From Coriobacteriaceae bacterium (GTDB lineage: Bacteria > Actinomycetota > Coriobacteriia > Coriobacteriales > QAMH01), in assembly GCA_025992705.1 (NCBI GenBank), contig DAJPGJ010000001.1:1240001-1304000 (forward strand): a stretch of 64,000 bases of DNA, written 5' to 3'. Position numbers and translations under genes: made by a program. The notes beneath the pieces are model-generated. The model was not told where the DNA came from. It did no database searches and saw only the letters and a list, made by a program, of their open reading frames with translations. Shown piece after piece: positions 27,493 through 36,340 of this stretch. Each line of letters opens with the position of its first letter. Position 1 is the stretch's first letter.

Positions 27493-28089
27493 CTAGTCGG
27501 CAAGATACGCGAGCACGCGAGCGGTATCGACCACGCGCGAGTCATAGCAACGTGAGAAGTAGTCGAGGGCATATTCCTGCGTGCCGATGAGGAAGGTGGC
27601 CGTCGCATCGGCGGCAACGACGGTCTTGTAGCCGCGGAAGTATGCCCCTGCCAGCGTCTGGAGCACGCAGATGTTGGTATCCGCGCCTACGACGATGAGC
27701 GTGTCAACGCCAAGCTCGCGCAAGGTCAGGTCAAGGTCGGTCTGGAAGAAGCCATCGTAACGACGCTTCGGGATGATGTAATCGCTCGCGCACGGCTCAA
27801 GCGCTGCCGCGGGCTGCGCGTCCTCGGTGTCGACGATGCCGTGCTCGCCCCACAGCTCGAGCTCACGATCCAGGCCGGGAATATGCGCATCGTCAACAAA
27901 CACGACCGGAACGCCCGCCGCACGTGCGGCTTTCGTAATGGCGGCGCTGTTCGACACCATCTCCTCGAGGACGGGCAGGACGGGATTCGACCCTCCGAGC
28001 ACGTCAACGACAAGCACGGCCGTCTTGGCCAGGTCGATGCTGTCGGACTGCTGCCAGGTGGTTTCCTGTGCGACGGGAAGATACGCCAT
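27493..28089 (-). CDS. Cysteine hydrolase of the isochorismatase/nicotinamidase family
   Basis: A 198-residue enzyme. Visible features are the Asp in AVLVVDVLGG (near residue 24), Lys in IIPKRRYDGF (near 107) and the catalytic Cys in GADTNICVLQTL (near 142), which form the family's Asp-Lys-Cys triad. Substrates in this family range from nicotinamide to isochorismate and ureidoacrylate; the sequence alone does not settle it. Start MAYLPV has GGAGCAATCTC upstream. It forms a pair with the next amidohydrolase. Confidence 0.85.
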   Translation of the reverse strand: MAYLPVAQETTWQQSDSIDLAKTAVLVVDVLGGSNPVLPVLEEMVSNSAAITKAARAAGVPVVFVDDAHIPGLDRELELWGEHGIVDTEDAQPAAALEPCASDYIIPKRRYDGFFQTDLDLTLRELGVDTLIVVGADTNICVLQTLAGAYFRGYKTVVAADATATFLIGTQEYALDYFSRCYDSRVVDTARVLAYLAD

Positions 28090-28099
28090 GAGATTGCTC

Positions 28100-29101
28100 C
28101 TATCGGTTCGAGATGACAAGAAGGAAGATTATGAAGATGACGAAGGCGATTGCCGCGACGATGACGACGGCGCGCGCCTTCCCCGATGCCGCCTTGCTAA
28201 GCGCATGTTTGGACTCGAGACTGCTGACCTGCGCTTCCATCGCAGCCGCCGTCCTCTCGTTCTCCTCGATGCGCGCGGCCATGGCCTCGGTTTCCTCGGG
28301 ATGCTCGATAACGTACTCGCAAAAGCTAACGCGCTCATGGGCGGCGGCAAGGCGCTTCTCAAGCTCCTCGATGCGCTTTTCCGCCTTCTCCTTGTCGCCG
28401 TTGAGATGCTTGATGCCGTCGAGCGCGCGCTTCTGCTTGGAGCGCTCCTCTTTCTCACGTGCATCGAGAGCCTTCTGGGCGCTGCGTTGCGCGGCCTTGG
28501 CAGCTTCGAGTTTGCCGTTGACCTTGTCGACCACGGCATCGTGAGCCGCTTCCGTCGAGGCAACCGCAGGCGAGTCCGCATCGAAGAGATCGAGGGAGTC
28601 GCGCTGGGCCTTCACCTGCTTGAGCTCGTCTTTTGCCGAGGCAAGCTCGGCGTTGCGCAGGTCGAGCTCGTCCTCGAGCGGACGACGTTCCTTCGCCTGC
28701 CTGCGCTTGAGATCGGCAAGGTCATCGTTGGCCTCGGCGATCTTGGCCTCGATATCCTCACGATTACGCGTGGCGCGTTCGATATCGGAGTTGGTCGCCG
28801 CGATAATGTGCTCCTGGTCGACGAGTATTGACTCGTGATTGAGCGCGATGTTCACACGGTCATCGTAGGCCTGTTTGAGCGTGGCGAGCGTCTTTTTGTA
28901 CTCGTCAAGCGCCTTGCGTTTCTTCTTGAGATCGCGACCCTGGGCCATGCTCGTCCCGAGCGCCGAGAAGCTCTCGAGATATTCCTCGGCATCAAAGAAG
29001 CTCTTCTCGCTCATATCCTGCGTGGCGTTTTGGTCATTCGTCCGCAGCTCAACGTGATCGGCGTCATCGTAACGCGTCCCACGGTTTGTCGTCGGTTCCA
29101 T
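28100..29101 (-). CDS. Tail-anchored coiled-coil protein
   Basis: A 333-residue protein that is almost entirely predicted coiled coil (about 50-285, rich in Lys, Glu, Ala, Arg) with a single C-terminal membrane span (about 307-330, VVIVAAIAFVIFIIFLLVIS). It lacks a signal peptide, so the coil should lie in the cytoplasm. No family recognised. The start MEPTTNRG was chosen because GGGAGACCAGA precedes it. It lies 10 bases upstream of the cysteine hydrolase gene, on the same strand. Confidence 0.7.
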   Translation of the reverse strand: MEPTTNRGTRYDDADHVELRTNDQNATQDMSEKSFFDAEEYLESFSALGTSMAQGRDLKKKRKALDEYKKTLATLKQAYDDRVNIALNHESILVDQEHIIAATNSDIERATRNREDIEAKIAEANDDLADLKRRQAKERRPLEDELDLRNAELASAKDELKQVKAQRDSLDLFDADSPAVASTEAAHDAVVDKVNGKLEAAKAAQRSAQKALDAREKEERSKQKRALDGIKHLNGDKEKAEKRIEELEKRLAAAHERVSFCEYVIEHPEETEAMAARIEENERTAAAMEAQVSSLESKHALSKAASGKARAVVIVAAIAFVIFIIFLLVISNR

Positions 29102-29193
29102 TCTGGTCTCCCTCGTACAGGCACCCGAATTATGCATGCTGCCCATTGTACTCGGACGAAACGATTTGCCACGCACCTTCTGAGAAAAAGTCT

Positions 29194-29248
29194 ATTTGTC
29201 CAAATCGACATGAGGTTATATAATTTGGTCAGTTTTATGTATTTGTCC
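29194..29248 (+). promoter_or_regulatory. Promoter of the Fic gene with repeated ATTTGTCC elements
   Basis: TTGTCC (29196-29201), 17 bases, TATAAT (29219-29224) is a near-ideal vegetative promoter. ATTTGTCC occurs at 29194 over the -35 and again at 29241 just after the -10; CCAAAT and ATTTGG also face each other over the spacer. This suggests an operator, perhaps for the Fic protein's own winged-helix domain. Confidence 0.65.
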
Positions 29249-29273
29249 GTCATTCAATAGAAACGGCCTCGAT

Positions 29274-30368
29274 ATGCGCGATTTAGATTACAACGCCACC
29301 CTGCAAAAGCTCTTCACCCCCAGCATCGTCGCGACGCTCACCCAAATTCACGAGGGCAAGGGCATTCTGCCCATCGCGTCCGTCACGGGTCAGGACACGC
29401 TCGAGAAGCTCAACGAAATCGCCAAGACGCGCGATGCGGGCGCCTCATGCCGCCTCGAGGGCATCAAGGTGACCGAGAAGCATTTGCGCGAGCTGCTCGA
29501 CGGCAAGGAGCGAGCCAACACGGATGCCGACAAGGCCGTGCTCGGCTATCGATCCGTACTCGAGACCATCGACAACAGCTACTCCACGCTGCGCATATCT
29601 CCGGCCATTATCCTCCAGCTGCACAGCGACCTCTTCCGCTACGCCGATGACGTGAAGAGCGTCGGCAAGTGGCGTGGTGGCGATCGCGCCCGCGCGGCAT
29701 CGTATGGCCAGACGAGCTTCATGCCATCGGATGGCCCGGTCAAATATCACGGCATCCGCACCGACCTCGTGAGTGCGCCGGATGTGCCGGCCATGATGCG
29801 CGAGCTCTGCAATGCCTATAGCAACGCCTTGCGTGAGAAGACCTACAGTCCCCTGCTGGCGAGCATCATCTTCCTGCTCGATTTCGTCTGCATCTATCCC
29901 TTCGACGAGGGTACGGGCCGCATGTCGCGCCTGCTCGCATCGCTCATGTTCGACAAGATCGACTTCACCGTCGGTCGCTACGTCTCCATCGACTCGGAGC
30001 TTGAGGCAACCCAGGACGATTACTTCGGCACCATGAAGGAAAGCGCCCAGGGCTGGGAGACCGGCGAGAACGACTACACGCCCTTCGTCGAGTACATGCT
30101 CGATGTCATTCTCAAGTGCTACGAGGACCTCACCGACCGCACCTCCGCCTTGAGCGTGCGCGGCAGCAACGAGAAGACCATCAGGCAGTACTTCCAGTCC
30201 ATCGACGAGCCGGTGAGCAAGATCGAGATTCTCGAGTCCAACCCGATGATGAGCCAAAAGACGCTCGAGCGCATTCTGCAGAAGATGCAAAAGGAGCACT
30301 CCATCGAGAAGGTTGGCGCCGCTCGTGCCACGCGTTACCAGCGCGTCGTGCGCCAAATCCCGATGTAG
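29274..30368 (+). CDS. Fic-domain protein with altered catalytic motif
   Basis: A 364-residue Fic/DOC-family protein with a C-terminal winged helix (about 300-364). Typical Fic enzymes transfer AMP to target proteins through HPFxxGNGR. Here the motif is YPFDEGTGRMSR (208-219): the catalytic His is Tyr208 and the Asn is Thr214. The inhibitory motif of class II Fic proteins is intact (Ser58, Glu62, Gly63). So it may be inactive, or use other chemistry. No strong ribosome site is visible. It converges with the ABC permease gene, with 3 bases between stops. Confidence 0.85.
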   Translation: MRDLDYNATLQKLFTPSIVATLTQIHEGKGILPIASVTGQDTLEKLNEIAKTRDAGASCRLEGIKVTEKHLRELLDGKERANTDADKAVLGYRSVLETIDNSYSTLRISPAIILQLHSDLFRYADDVKSVGKWRGGDRARAASYGQTSFMPSDGPVKYHGIRTDLVSAPDVPAMMRELCNAYSNALREKTYSPLLASIIFLLDFVCIYPFDEGTGRMSRLLASLMFDKIDFTVGRYVSIDSELEATQDDYFGTMKESAQGWETGENDYTPFVEYMLDVILKCYEDLTDRTSALSVRGSNEKTIRQYFQSIDEPVSKIEILESNPMMSQKTLERILQKMQKEHSIEKVGAARATRYQRVVRQIPM

Positions 30369-30371
30369 GGC

Positions 30372-33300
30372 CTAGTCGACCGACTTGAGGCTCTCGACCA
30401 TGTCGATGGCCCTAATCTTGGGGCGCATGGCGAGCGAGACGATAATCGAGAACACGATCGTGAGCGCGAAGGCGATCACGAAACTCAAGAGGTGTATGTC
30501 GCGACCGAACATCATCTCGTCGACCTCTGCCGTCACCACGACGAAGCTCTCCATGCCAATGCCCAGCACGCAGCCGATTAGCGCGCCGATGATGGTGAGC
30601 AGAATGGTCTCGCGGAAGATGTAGTCGTTGGTCTCGCGCGGTGTGAAGCCGAGCACCTTGAGCGTCGCGATTTCGCGCATGCGCTCGTTGATGTTGATGT
30701 TCGTCAGGTTGTAGAGCACCACGAAGGCGAGCAACGCGGCCGCGATGATGAGCACCCAGACCACGGCATTGACGGTGCGCAGCATCGTACGATAGGTCTC
30801 GATAACCTCATCGTAGAAGCTCACGACCTCGACGCCACCGACGTCGAGCAGCTCGTTGGCAAGCGCCGTGCGCTGGTCAAGCGGAGCGTATGCCATGCAG
30901 ATGGTCTCGGCGAAATCGCATGGCGTGCCCATGACGGCCGCATAGGATGCAGGTGACATGAAAATACCCTGGCCGGTGTAGTACTCGGCAATGCCGGATA
31001 CGGTGACCTCGTGCGCTACGCCCTCGCGCTCCCCGACCATGCTTTGATCGTAGATCTCGATCGTGTCGCCAACGGAGATGCCAAGCTCGCTTGCGAGTTT
31101 CTCGGTAACGACAGCCCCCGTCTCGCCAAGCGTGAGCGGCGCATGGCCAACACGTTCGCGCAACGTGTAGAACGCGTCGAAACGTTCGAGATCGGCTGGT
31201 ACGACGAGCGCTGCGCGGATGTCCTTATCGGCGCCCTCCCGCGTGACGATGGCGTTTTCACGCCCGATTTGCATCGTGTCGGTCACGATATCCGAATTAG
31301 CGAGAGTCTCCTCGACGATGGACGCGTTATGGGAGTCCTGCTCCGCATTCGTCGTGATCTCCAAGTTGAAGTGCTGGATCTGCCCGAACTGCTTCTCGAT
31401 GATGTCGTTGATGCCATCGCGCAGGCCTAGACCCGTGAGCAGGAGCGCCGTGCAACCGGCGATGCCGATGACGGCCATGAAGAAGCGTCGCTTGTAGCGG
31501 AAGAGGTTGCGTGTCGTAACCTTGCTCGAAAACGAGAGCCTGCGCCAGATGGGCCCAACGCGCTCGAGCAAGATGCGCTTGCCGGCCTTGGGCGCGCGCG
31601 GCAGCATAAGGAGCGCGGGGCGTTCGCGCAGCGAGGAAAGCACGGCGAACAAGGTTGCCAGCAAGGTGATGCCCACGCTCAAGGCGAAGGCAAACAGCGC
31701 AATGGGGACATCGATGGGAGAGGAACTGATGGGCAGTGCGTAGATGATGGCGTACGAGTTCATGATGAGCTGGGGCAACGCCTGTGAAAGCAGGAGTATG
31801 CCGACGATGCTTCCCATGCCACTGGCAAGCAATGCATATATGAGGTACTTGGAACATATGCGCGCATTGCCATAGCCGAGCGCTTTATAGGTGCCGATGA
31901 GCATGCGCTCCTCTTCCACCATGCGCGTCATCGTCGTGAGCGAGACAAGCGCTGCCACGAGGAAGAAGATGAGTGGGAACACGCGTGCGATCTGGTCGAT
32001 ACGGCTTGCATCGGCCTCATGTCCCGCCATGCCCACGTTTTTGCCACGATCGAGTACGTAGAAATCCGGAAGTTCGATGGCATCGATGTCGGCCTGGGCC
32101 TCATCGAGTTGCGTCTTCGCGTCAGCGAGCTCGCGCAGGGCGTTTTCGCGATTCGTACGATAGGCCGCAAGCCCGCTTTCGTATTCTGCGCGGCCACTTT
32201 CGTACTCGGCTTGGCCACGCGCATATGCCGCTTCGCCCTCATCGTAAGCCGACCGACCGGCATCTGCCTGGCGAAGCGCCTCTTCGTATTGTGCCTTGCC
32301 GGCGACGAGTTGGGCGGCTCCCGCGTCGAGCTGTGCCTTGACTGCAGAGAGTTCGCGCTCGCCAGCGGCAAGCTGCGCTTCTGTCTGCGTGCGCTCGGCA
32401 TCGAGCGCTGCCTGGGCATGGGCACGTTGCGCTGGGTCGGGAATCTGATCGACCTGCGCCTGGGCATTCGCAAAGCGCGCTTCGGCCTCGGAGCGCGCCG
32501 CCGCTAGCGCAGCTGCCTGCGTCTCGTACTCGTGCATGCCTGCATCGACCTTTTCCTGTTGCGCGTCAAGCTCGCGTTTGGCTGCCTCGAGCTGAACCGT
32601 ACCTTCGGCAAGTTCGTGCTTCGCGGCATCGAGCTCGTTACGGCTGCTGGCGAGCGTGGAGGCCGCATCGTCCAGCTGGACCTTGGCAGAATCAAGCTGG
32701 GAAGCGGCATCATCGAGCTGAGACATTGCCGAAGCATACTCGCGATCGTATTCGGCACGGGCATCGTCGAGCTCGGCTTGGGCGTCGGCCTGCACTGCCG
32801 AGAGGCGTGCGACCCGGAAATCGAGGCTCATGCTCTCGAGACGTGCGACAAGCGCATCGACAATCGAGTCATAGCCATCGCCTGGATACAGTTCGTCGGC
32901 AGCGCCCGTTACCGTGACGAAGGCCCCCGTATAGGGGAAATCCTCCGCATATGCTTCAGGAGCAACGAAGACATAGCTGTCAACATCGCCAGACCCGAGC
33001 TCTGAGGAACCAAAGTTGGAGGTCATGAGGTAATACGGCGAGCGCACAAGGCCCGTGATCACAAACTGCGTGCGTGCGAAGGTATCCACAATGTCCCCCG
33101 ATCCACCGACGATCTCGATGACATCGCCAACCTGCATGGGCTCGTCGAGCACGGCGTCAGCTGCGACGACGCATTCGCCCGGCCCCGTAGGCCAGTTTCC
33201 TTCGACCAATATGGGGCGGTTGATGTACCCCTCATCATCGCTGATGGCATGCATGCCATCAGACGTATCCGAGCTACGCGCCGCGTCGAGGTCGATGCTA

Positions 33301-33620
33301 TTGAAGCGCATGACGTACTTCTCGTCATCATGCATGGCGTATGCGTCGGCCATGCGTACCGGCTCGACGCTACGCACCCCTTCGACCCGCGCAATGGCGT
33401 CAAGGTCGGCATCATCGAGGCCGAGCGTACCCGTCACGTATAGGTCGCTCGCATTCGTCGCGTCATAGAACTCATCTGCCGAGATGTTCATGTCGATCGA
33501 GGTCATGAGCAGACCGGCGAAAAAGCCGCAGCCGAGCGCCGAAATGATGGCAATCGCCAGGAAGCGTCCCACGGAATGCGTGATGGACCGGCGAACTTCC
33601 TTGTTGAATGCGCTTGCCAT
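30372..33620 (-). CDS. FtsX-type ABC transporter permease with long coiled-coil outer domain
   Basis: A 1,082-residue permease. N-terminal membrane segment (about 18-40), an extracellular part, then a heptad-rich coiled coil (about 260-525), followed by two FtsX units: about 545-680 (LIGTYKALGYGN) and about 960-1070 (EIATLKVLGFTPRE). Such permeases pair with a MacB/LolD-type ATPase, here encoded 20 bases upstream. They move lipids, peptides or proteins or transmit signals across the membrane rather than import solutes. The substrate is unknown. Confidence 0.88.
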   Translation of the reverse strand: MASAFNKEVRRSITHSVGRFLAIAIISALGCGFFAGLLMTSIDMNISADEFYDATNASDLYVTGTLGLDDADLDAIARVEGVRSVEPVRMADAYAMHDDEKYVMRFNSIDLDAARSSDTSDGMHAISDDEGYINRPILVEGNWPTGPGECVVAADAVLDEPMQVGDVIEIVGGSGDIVDTFARTQFVITGLVRSPYYLMTSNFGSSELGSGDVDSYVFVAPEAYAEDFPYTGAFVTVTGAADELYPGDGYDSIVDALVARLESMSLDFRVARLSAVQADAQAELDDARAEYDREYASAMSQLDDAASQLDSAKVQLDDAASTLASSRNELDAAKHELAEGTVQLEAAKRELDAQQEKVDAGMHEYETQAAALAAARSEAEARFANAQAQVDQIPDPAQRAHAQAALDAERTQTEAQLAAGERELSAVKAQLDAGAAQLVAGKAQYEEALRQADAGRSAYDEGEAAYARGQAEYESGRAEYESGLAAYRTNRENALRELADAKTQLDEAQADIDAIELPDFYVLDRGKNVGMAGHEADASRIDQIARVFPLIFFLVAALVSLTTMTRMVEEERMLIGTYKALGYGNARICSKYLIYALLASGMGSIVGILLLSQALPQLIMNSYAIIYALPISSSPIDVPIALFAFALSVGITLLATLFAVLSSLRERPALLMLPRAPKAGKRILLERVGPIWRRLSFSSKVTTRNLFRYKRRFFMAVIGIAGCTALLLTGLGLRDGINDIIEKQFGQIQHFNLEITTNAEQDSHNASIVEETLANSDIVTDTMQIGRENAIVTREGADKDIRAALVVPADLERFDAFYTLRERVGHAPLTLGETGAVVTEKLASELGISVGDTIEIYDQSMVGEREGVAHEVTVSGIAEYYTGQGIFMSPASYAAVMGTPCDFAETICMAYAPLDQRTALANELLDVGGVEVVSFYDEVIETYRTMLRTVNAVVWVLIIAAALLAFVVLYNLTNININERMREIATLKVLGFTPRETNDYIFRETILLTIIGALIGCVLGIGMESFVVVTAEVDEMMFGRDIHLLSFVIAFALTIVFSIIVSLAMRPKIRAIDMVESLKSVD

Positions 33621-33640
33621 AGCCGTCTACATGCACTCCC

Positions 33641-34342
33641 CTACCACTCGATCGAAGCAGCGGAGCTCGGAGCGTCACTCAGCTCGACGGAGGCAACCTT
33701 GCCCTCGTGGATGTGAATGACCCGATGGGCAATGGGCTTGAAGGCGGTATTATGTGTGATGAGCACGACCGTACGGCCATGTACGGTCGAGGCATCCTGC
33801 AAAAGTTGCAAGATGGCCTTTCCCGTCTGGTAGTCGAGCGCACCCGTCGGCTCGTCGCAGAGCAGAAGCTTGGGATTCTTGGCAAGGGCACGGGCAATCG
33901 CGACGCGCTGCTGCTCGCCACCGGAGAGCTGCGCCGGAAAGTTGTCCATGCGCTTGGAAAGTCCGACCATGGCGAGTGCCTCGTCGGCTGGTAGCGGGTC
34001 ATCGCAGATTTGCGCCGCGAGCTCGACGTTTTCGAGCGCCGTGAGATTCTGAACGAGGTTGTAGAACTGGAAGACGAAGCCAATCTCATGACGACGATAT
34101 TGGACGAGCTCCTTCTCGGTGAAGGAGCTCACGACACGATCGGCGAGCTTGATGGTGCCCGAGGTGCACGTATCCATACCGCCGAGCATATTGAGCAGCG
34201 TGGTCTTCCCCGAGCCGGAAGGGCCGACTATGCAGGCGAGCTCGCCCTCGTCTATGTCGAAGTTCAGGCCATCGGCGGCGCATACCTGCGTCTCGCCCAT
34301 CTGGTAGATCTTGCGCACGTCTCTGAACTCGACAAATGCCAT
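33641..34342 (-). CDS. ABC transporter ATP-binding protein (MacB/LolD type)
   Basis: A 233-residue ATPase with Walker A GPSGSGKTT (near 41), Q-loop, signature LSGGEQQR (near 141), Walker B LLLCDEPTGALD (near 163) and the switch His in LITHN. Its length and signature put it with the MacB/LolD/FtsE group, which serves FtsX-like permeases such as the next gene. The start MAFVEF follows GGGAGCC; the longer frame at 34375 lacks a ribosome site. Confidence 0.92.
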   Translation of the reverse strand: MAFVEFRDVRKIYQMGETQVCAADGLNFDIDEGELACIVGPSGSGKTTLLNMLGGMDTCTSGTIKLADRVVSSFTEKELVQYRRHEIGFVFQFYNLVQNLTALENVELAAQICDDPLPADEALAMVGLSKRMDNFPAQLSGGEQQRVAIARALAKNPKLLLCDEPTGALDYQTGKAILQLLQDASTVHGRTVVLITHNTAFKPIAHRVIHIHEGKVASVELSDAPSSAASIEW

Positions 34343-34441
34343 CGCTGGCTCCCTTGCGATAGTTTTGACAATCATCTTCAGCTGATAGTAGCACGAGCGT
34401 CATGGTGATGACACGCGGACAGCGCGCTTCGACACGATGCG

Positions 34442-35755
34442 CTAGAGCGTGGGGCTTGGCAGATACGTGAAGCGAGAAAGTCCGTTGACCATGTCGGCAA
34501 AGGTCTGCTCCGTGATTTGGTCAGACCCGATGAAGAAGCTCTCAGACGGTGCGGTACCCTCGCCCTGCTGACCCCAGGAATGCGTATAGTCGTATTCGAG
34601 CACGGCCACACCCTTCGAGATGCTATAGAAACTAAACGTTTCCGTGTTGGTACCCATCGTGGCAAAGACAACCTCATGACGCGCGGTCGAATACCAGATA
34701 CCGGGATCATGGTTGGCACCACCGGCCGCCGAGCACAGTTCGACGACTTGATGCGAGAAGGCATCGTAGGCGTAGACGGAGCACACGGCACCCATGGCGC
34801 TAGCGGAATTGCCCGCGATGAGCAGCTCGGGCATCTCGTCACCATCGAGGTCGGCGATCTGGTAGCCAATCCCCGTACTGCCAGCCTCCTTGGCCTTTAC
34901 CTCGAGGGCATCGGTCGCCGTCGTAATGCGCTCGGCCTTCTCGGCTGCAGCTTGTGCCACCGCAGCGGCCTCGTCACGCTTCTGCATGAGAGCGTCTCGA
35001 TACGCCGTCGCTTTGCCCTGCTCGAATCCGGACTCGATGGCGTAATCGTAGGCGAGGGTGATTTGCTCATCGGTGATATCCGCGGGATTGGCGAACATGA
35101 ACTCGAACTTTGGATAGTTTGTCTCGACGACCTCGCCTTCGGAAAGATCGGTAGGCACCTCGACCATGAGTTGCGTGTCGGGAACCTCGTAGAATTGCGC
35201 ATCGTCAAGCAGCGGCGAAGATGCAACGGTAATCACGTAGCTACCGGGCGAAAGCTCGATGCCCGTGCCGTCTGGTCCGACGAAGGCGACGACGTCGACG
35301 CCCTTGTTGTCCATGTCCACACCCTCGACATGAAAGGGAATCTTTGAATCGGCAAGGTCATACCCAGGCGCATCTACCTGCATCCAGACGGGATGGACGG
35401 CAAGTGCCTCCTGATGTTGACGATACTGGTAGATGAACCACGCCGCTGCAGCGACGAGCGCACAGGTGACGAGCAGAACGAGGAAAACGATGAGTCCGCG
35501 ATGCCTGCGCGGCGATCCTGCCTCTTCCGCTATCTCCGACTGAGCATCCTGCGCATCTTGCGTCTTGGGCGCGAAGGCAGCATCGCCATCAGAAACGGCG
35601 TCCGAGGGAAGAATGGAATGCTTGCCTACCTTGAAGGGGACATCGAGGGGATTCTCCTCAGACAGCACGACGGTCTCGTCAGGCGAGAGGTAGAGGTTTC
35701 CTGTTTTGCCGGCAAGATTGAGCGCCTGCGTGAGATCTGTGTCCCGCCCCGTCAT
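34442..35755 (-). CDS. Single-span membrane protein with FG-GAP-like outer region
   Basis: A 437-residue protein: cytoplasmic N-terminus (1-85) with a possible Ser/Thr phosphorylation tail, a membrane span (about 87-109), and an outer part. At about 310-325 the stretch GYQIADLDGDEMPELLIAG looks like an FG-GAP/EF-hand type Asp-rich calcium loop. No enzyme motif is visible. The ATG at 35755 lies 5 bases after the uspA stop and has no clear ribosome site of its own, so it is probably translated from the uspA message. Confidence 0.65.
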   Translation of the reverse strand: MTGRDTDLTQALNLAGKTGNLYLSPDETVVLSEENPLDVPFKVGKHSILPSDAVSDGDAAFAPKTQDAQDAQSEIAEEAGSPRRHRGLIVFLVLLVTCALVAAAAWFIYQYRQHQEALAVHPVWMQVDAPGYDLADSKIPFHVEGVDMDNKGVDVVAFVGPDGTGIELSPGSYVITVASSPLLDDAQFYEVPDTQLMVEVPTDLSEGEVVETNYPKFEFMFANPADITDEQITLAYDYAIESGFEQGKATAYRDALMQKRDEAAAVAQAAAEKAERITTATDALEVKAKEAGSTGIGYQIADLDGDEMPELLIAGNSASAMGAVCSVYAYDAFSHQVVELCSAAGGANHDPGIWYSTARHEVVFATMGTNTETFSFYSISKGVAVLEYDYTHSWGQQGEGTAPSESFFIGSDQITEQTFADMVNGLSRFTYLPSPTL

Positions 35756-35760
35756 GTACG

Positions 35761-36234
35761 CTACTTGACCACGAGGACCGGTAGGTCGACGCCACGCAAG
35801 ACAGCCGAGCTCACCGAACCCAGGGCCGCGCGAATGACACCGAGACCACGCCTTCCCATGGCGATGCAATCGATGCCATGTTCGTTTGCATAATCGCAGA
35901 TAACATCCTGAGGTCGGCCGTTTTCGATGACGATCTGGATGTCGATGTTGTCGGGTACGCTCGCGAAGAAGCCTTGGATCTGCGTCTGGACGCTCTTGCG
36001 ATGCTCGTTGTTGTAGTTGTCGCGCGTGGCACTCAACACGGCGGCATCGATCTTGGGAACGCCGGCCATGCGGGCGGCAACCTCGAAGGTCGAGTCGTCG
36101 AAATTCATGGGAGCCGCAACCTTGAGTACTGTGATCACGACGGGCACGCTCGAGCTTGACATCTCGATGGCGGCTTTAAGTGCGCGCTGCGAGGGTTCGG
36201 ATCCGTCGAAGGGAACAAGTATGTTTCGATACAT
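35761..36234 (-). CDS. Universal stress protein UspA family
   Basis: A 157-residue single-domain Usp. Begins YRNILVPFDGSEPSQRAL and has the ATP-binding pattern G-x2-G-x9-G-S (GRRGLGVIRAALGS, near 127-141), so it is of the ATP-binding type. Role in stress survival is general for the family; the target is not known. GGGAGG precedes the ATG at 36234. Confidence 0.9.
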   Translation of the reverse strand: MYRNILVPFDGSEPSQRALKAAIEMSSSSVPVVITVLKVAAPMNFDDSTFEVAARMAGVPKIDAAVLSATRDNYNNEHRKSVQTQIQGFFASVPDNIDIQIVIENGRPQDVICDYANEHGIDCIAMGRRGLGVIRAALGSVSSAVLRGVDLPVLVVK

Positions 36235-36254
36235 GGCAGCCTCCCGTTCATGAT

Positions 36255-36275
36255 ATGACCGTGATGTCATTATAC
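36255..36275 (-). promoter_or_regulatory. Possible promoter and operator of the uspA gene
   Basis: A TATAAT hexamer lies on the minus strand at 36274-36269, about 35 bases before the uspA ATG, overlapped by the palindrome ATGAC-N6-GTCAT (36255-36270). No good -35 hexamer is found at 16-18 bases, so an activator may be needed. Confidence 0.4.
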
Positions 36276-36340
36276 TCCATGACGATATACCGATGCGAAG
36301 AGACGGGACCAGACAAATGTCGCCGGGGCGCTTTCGTGTC

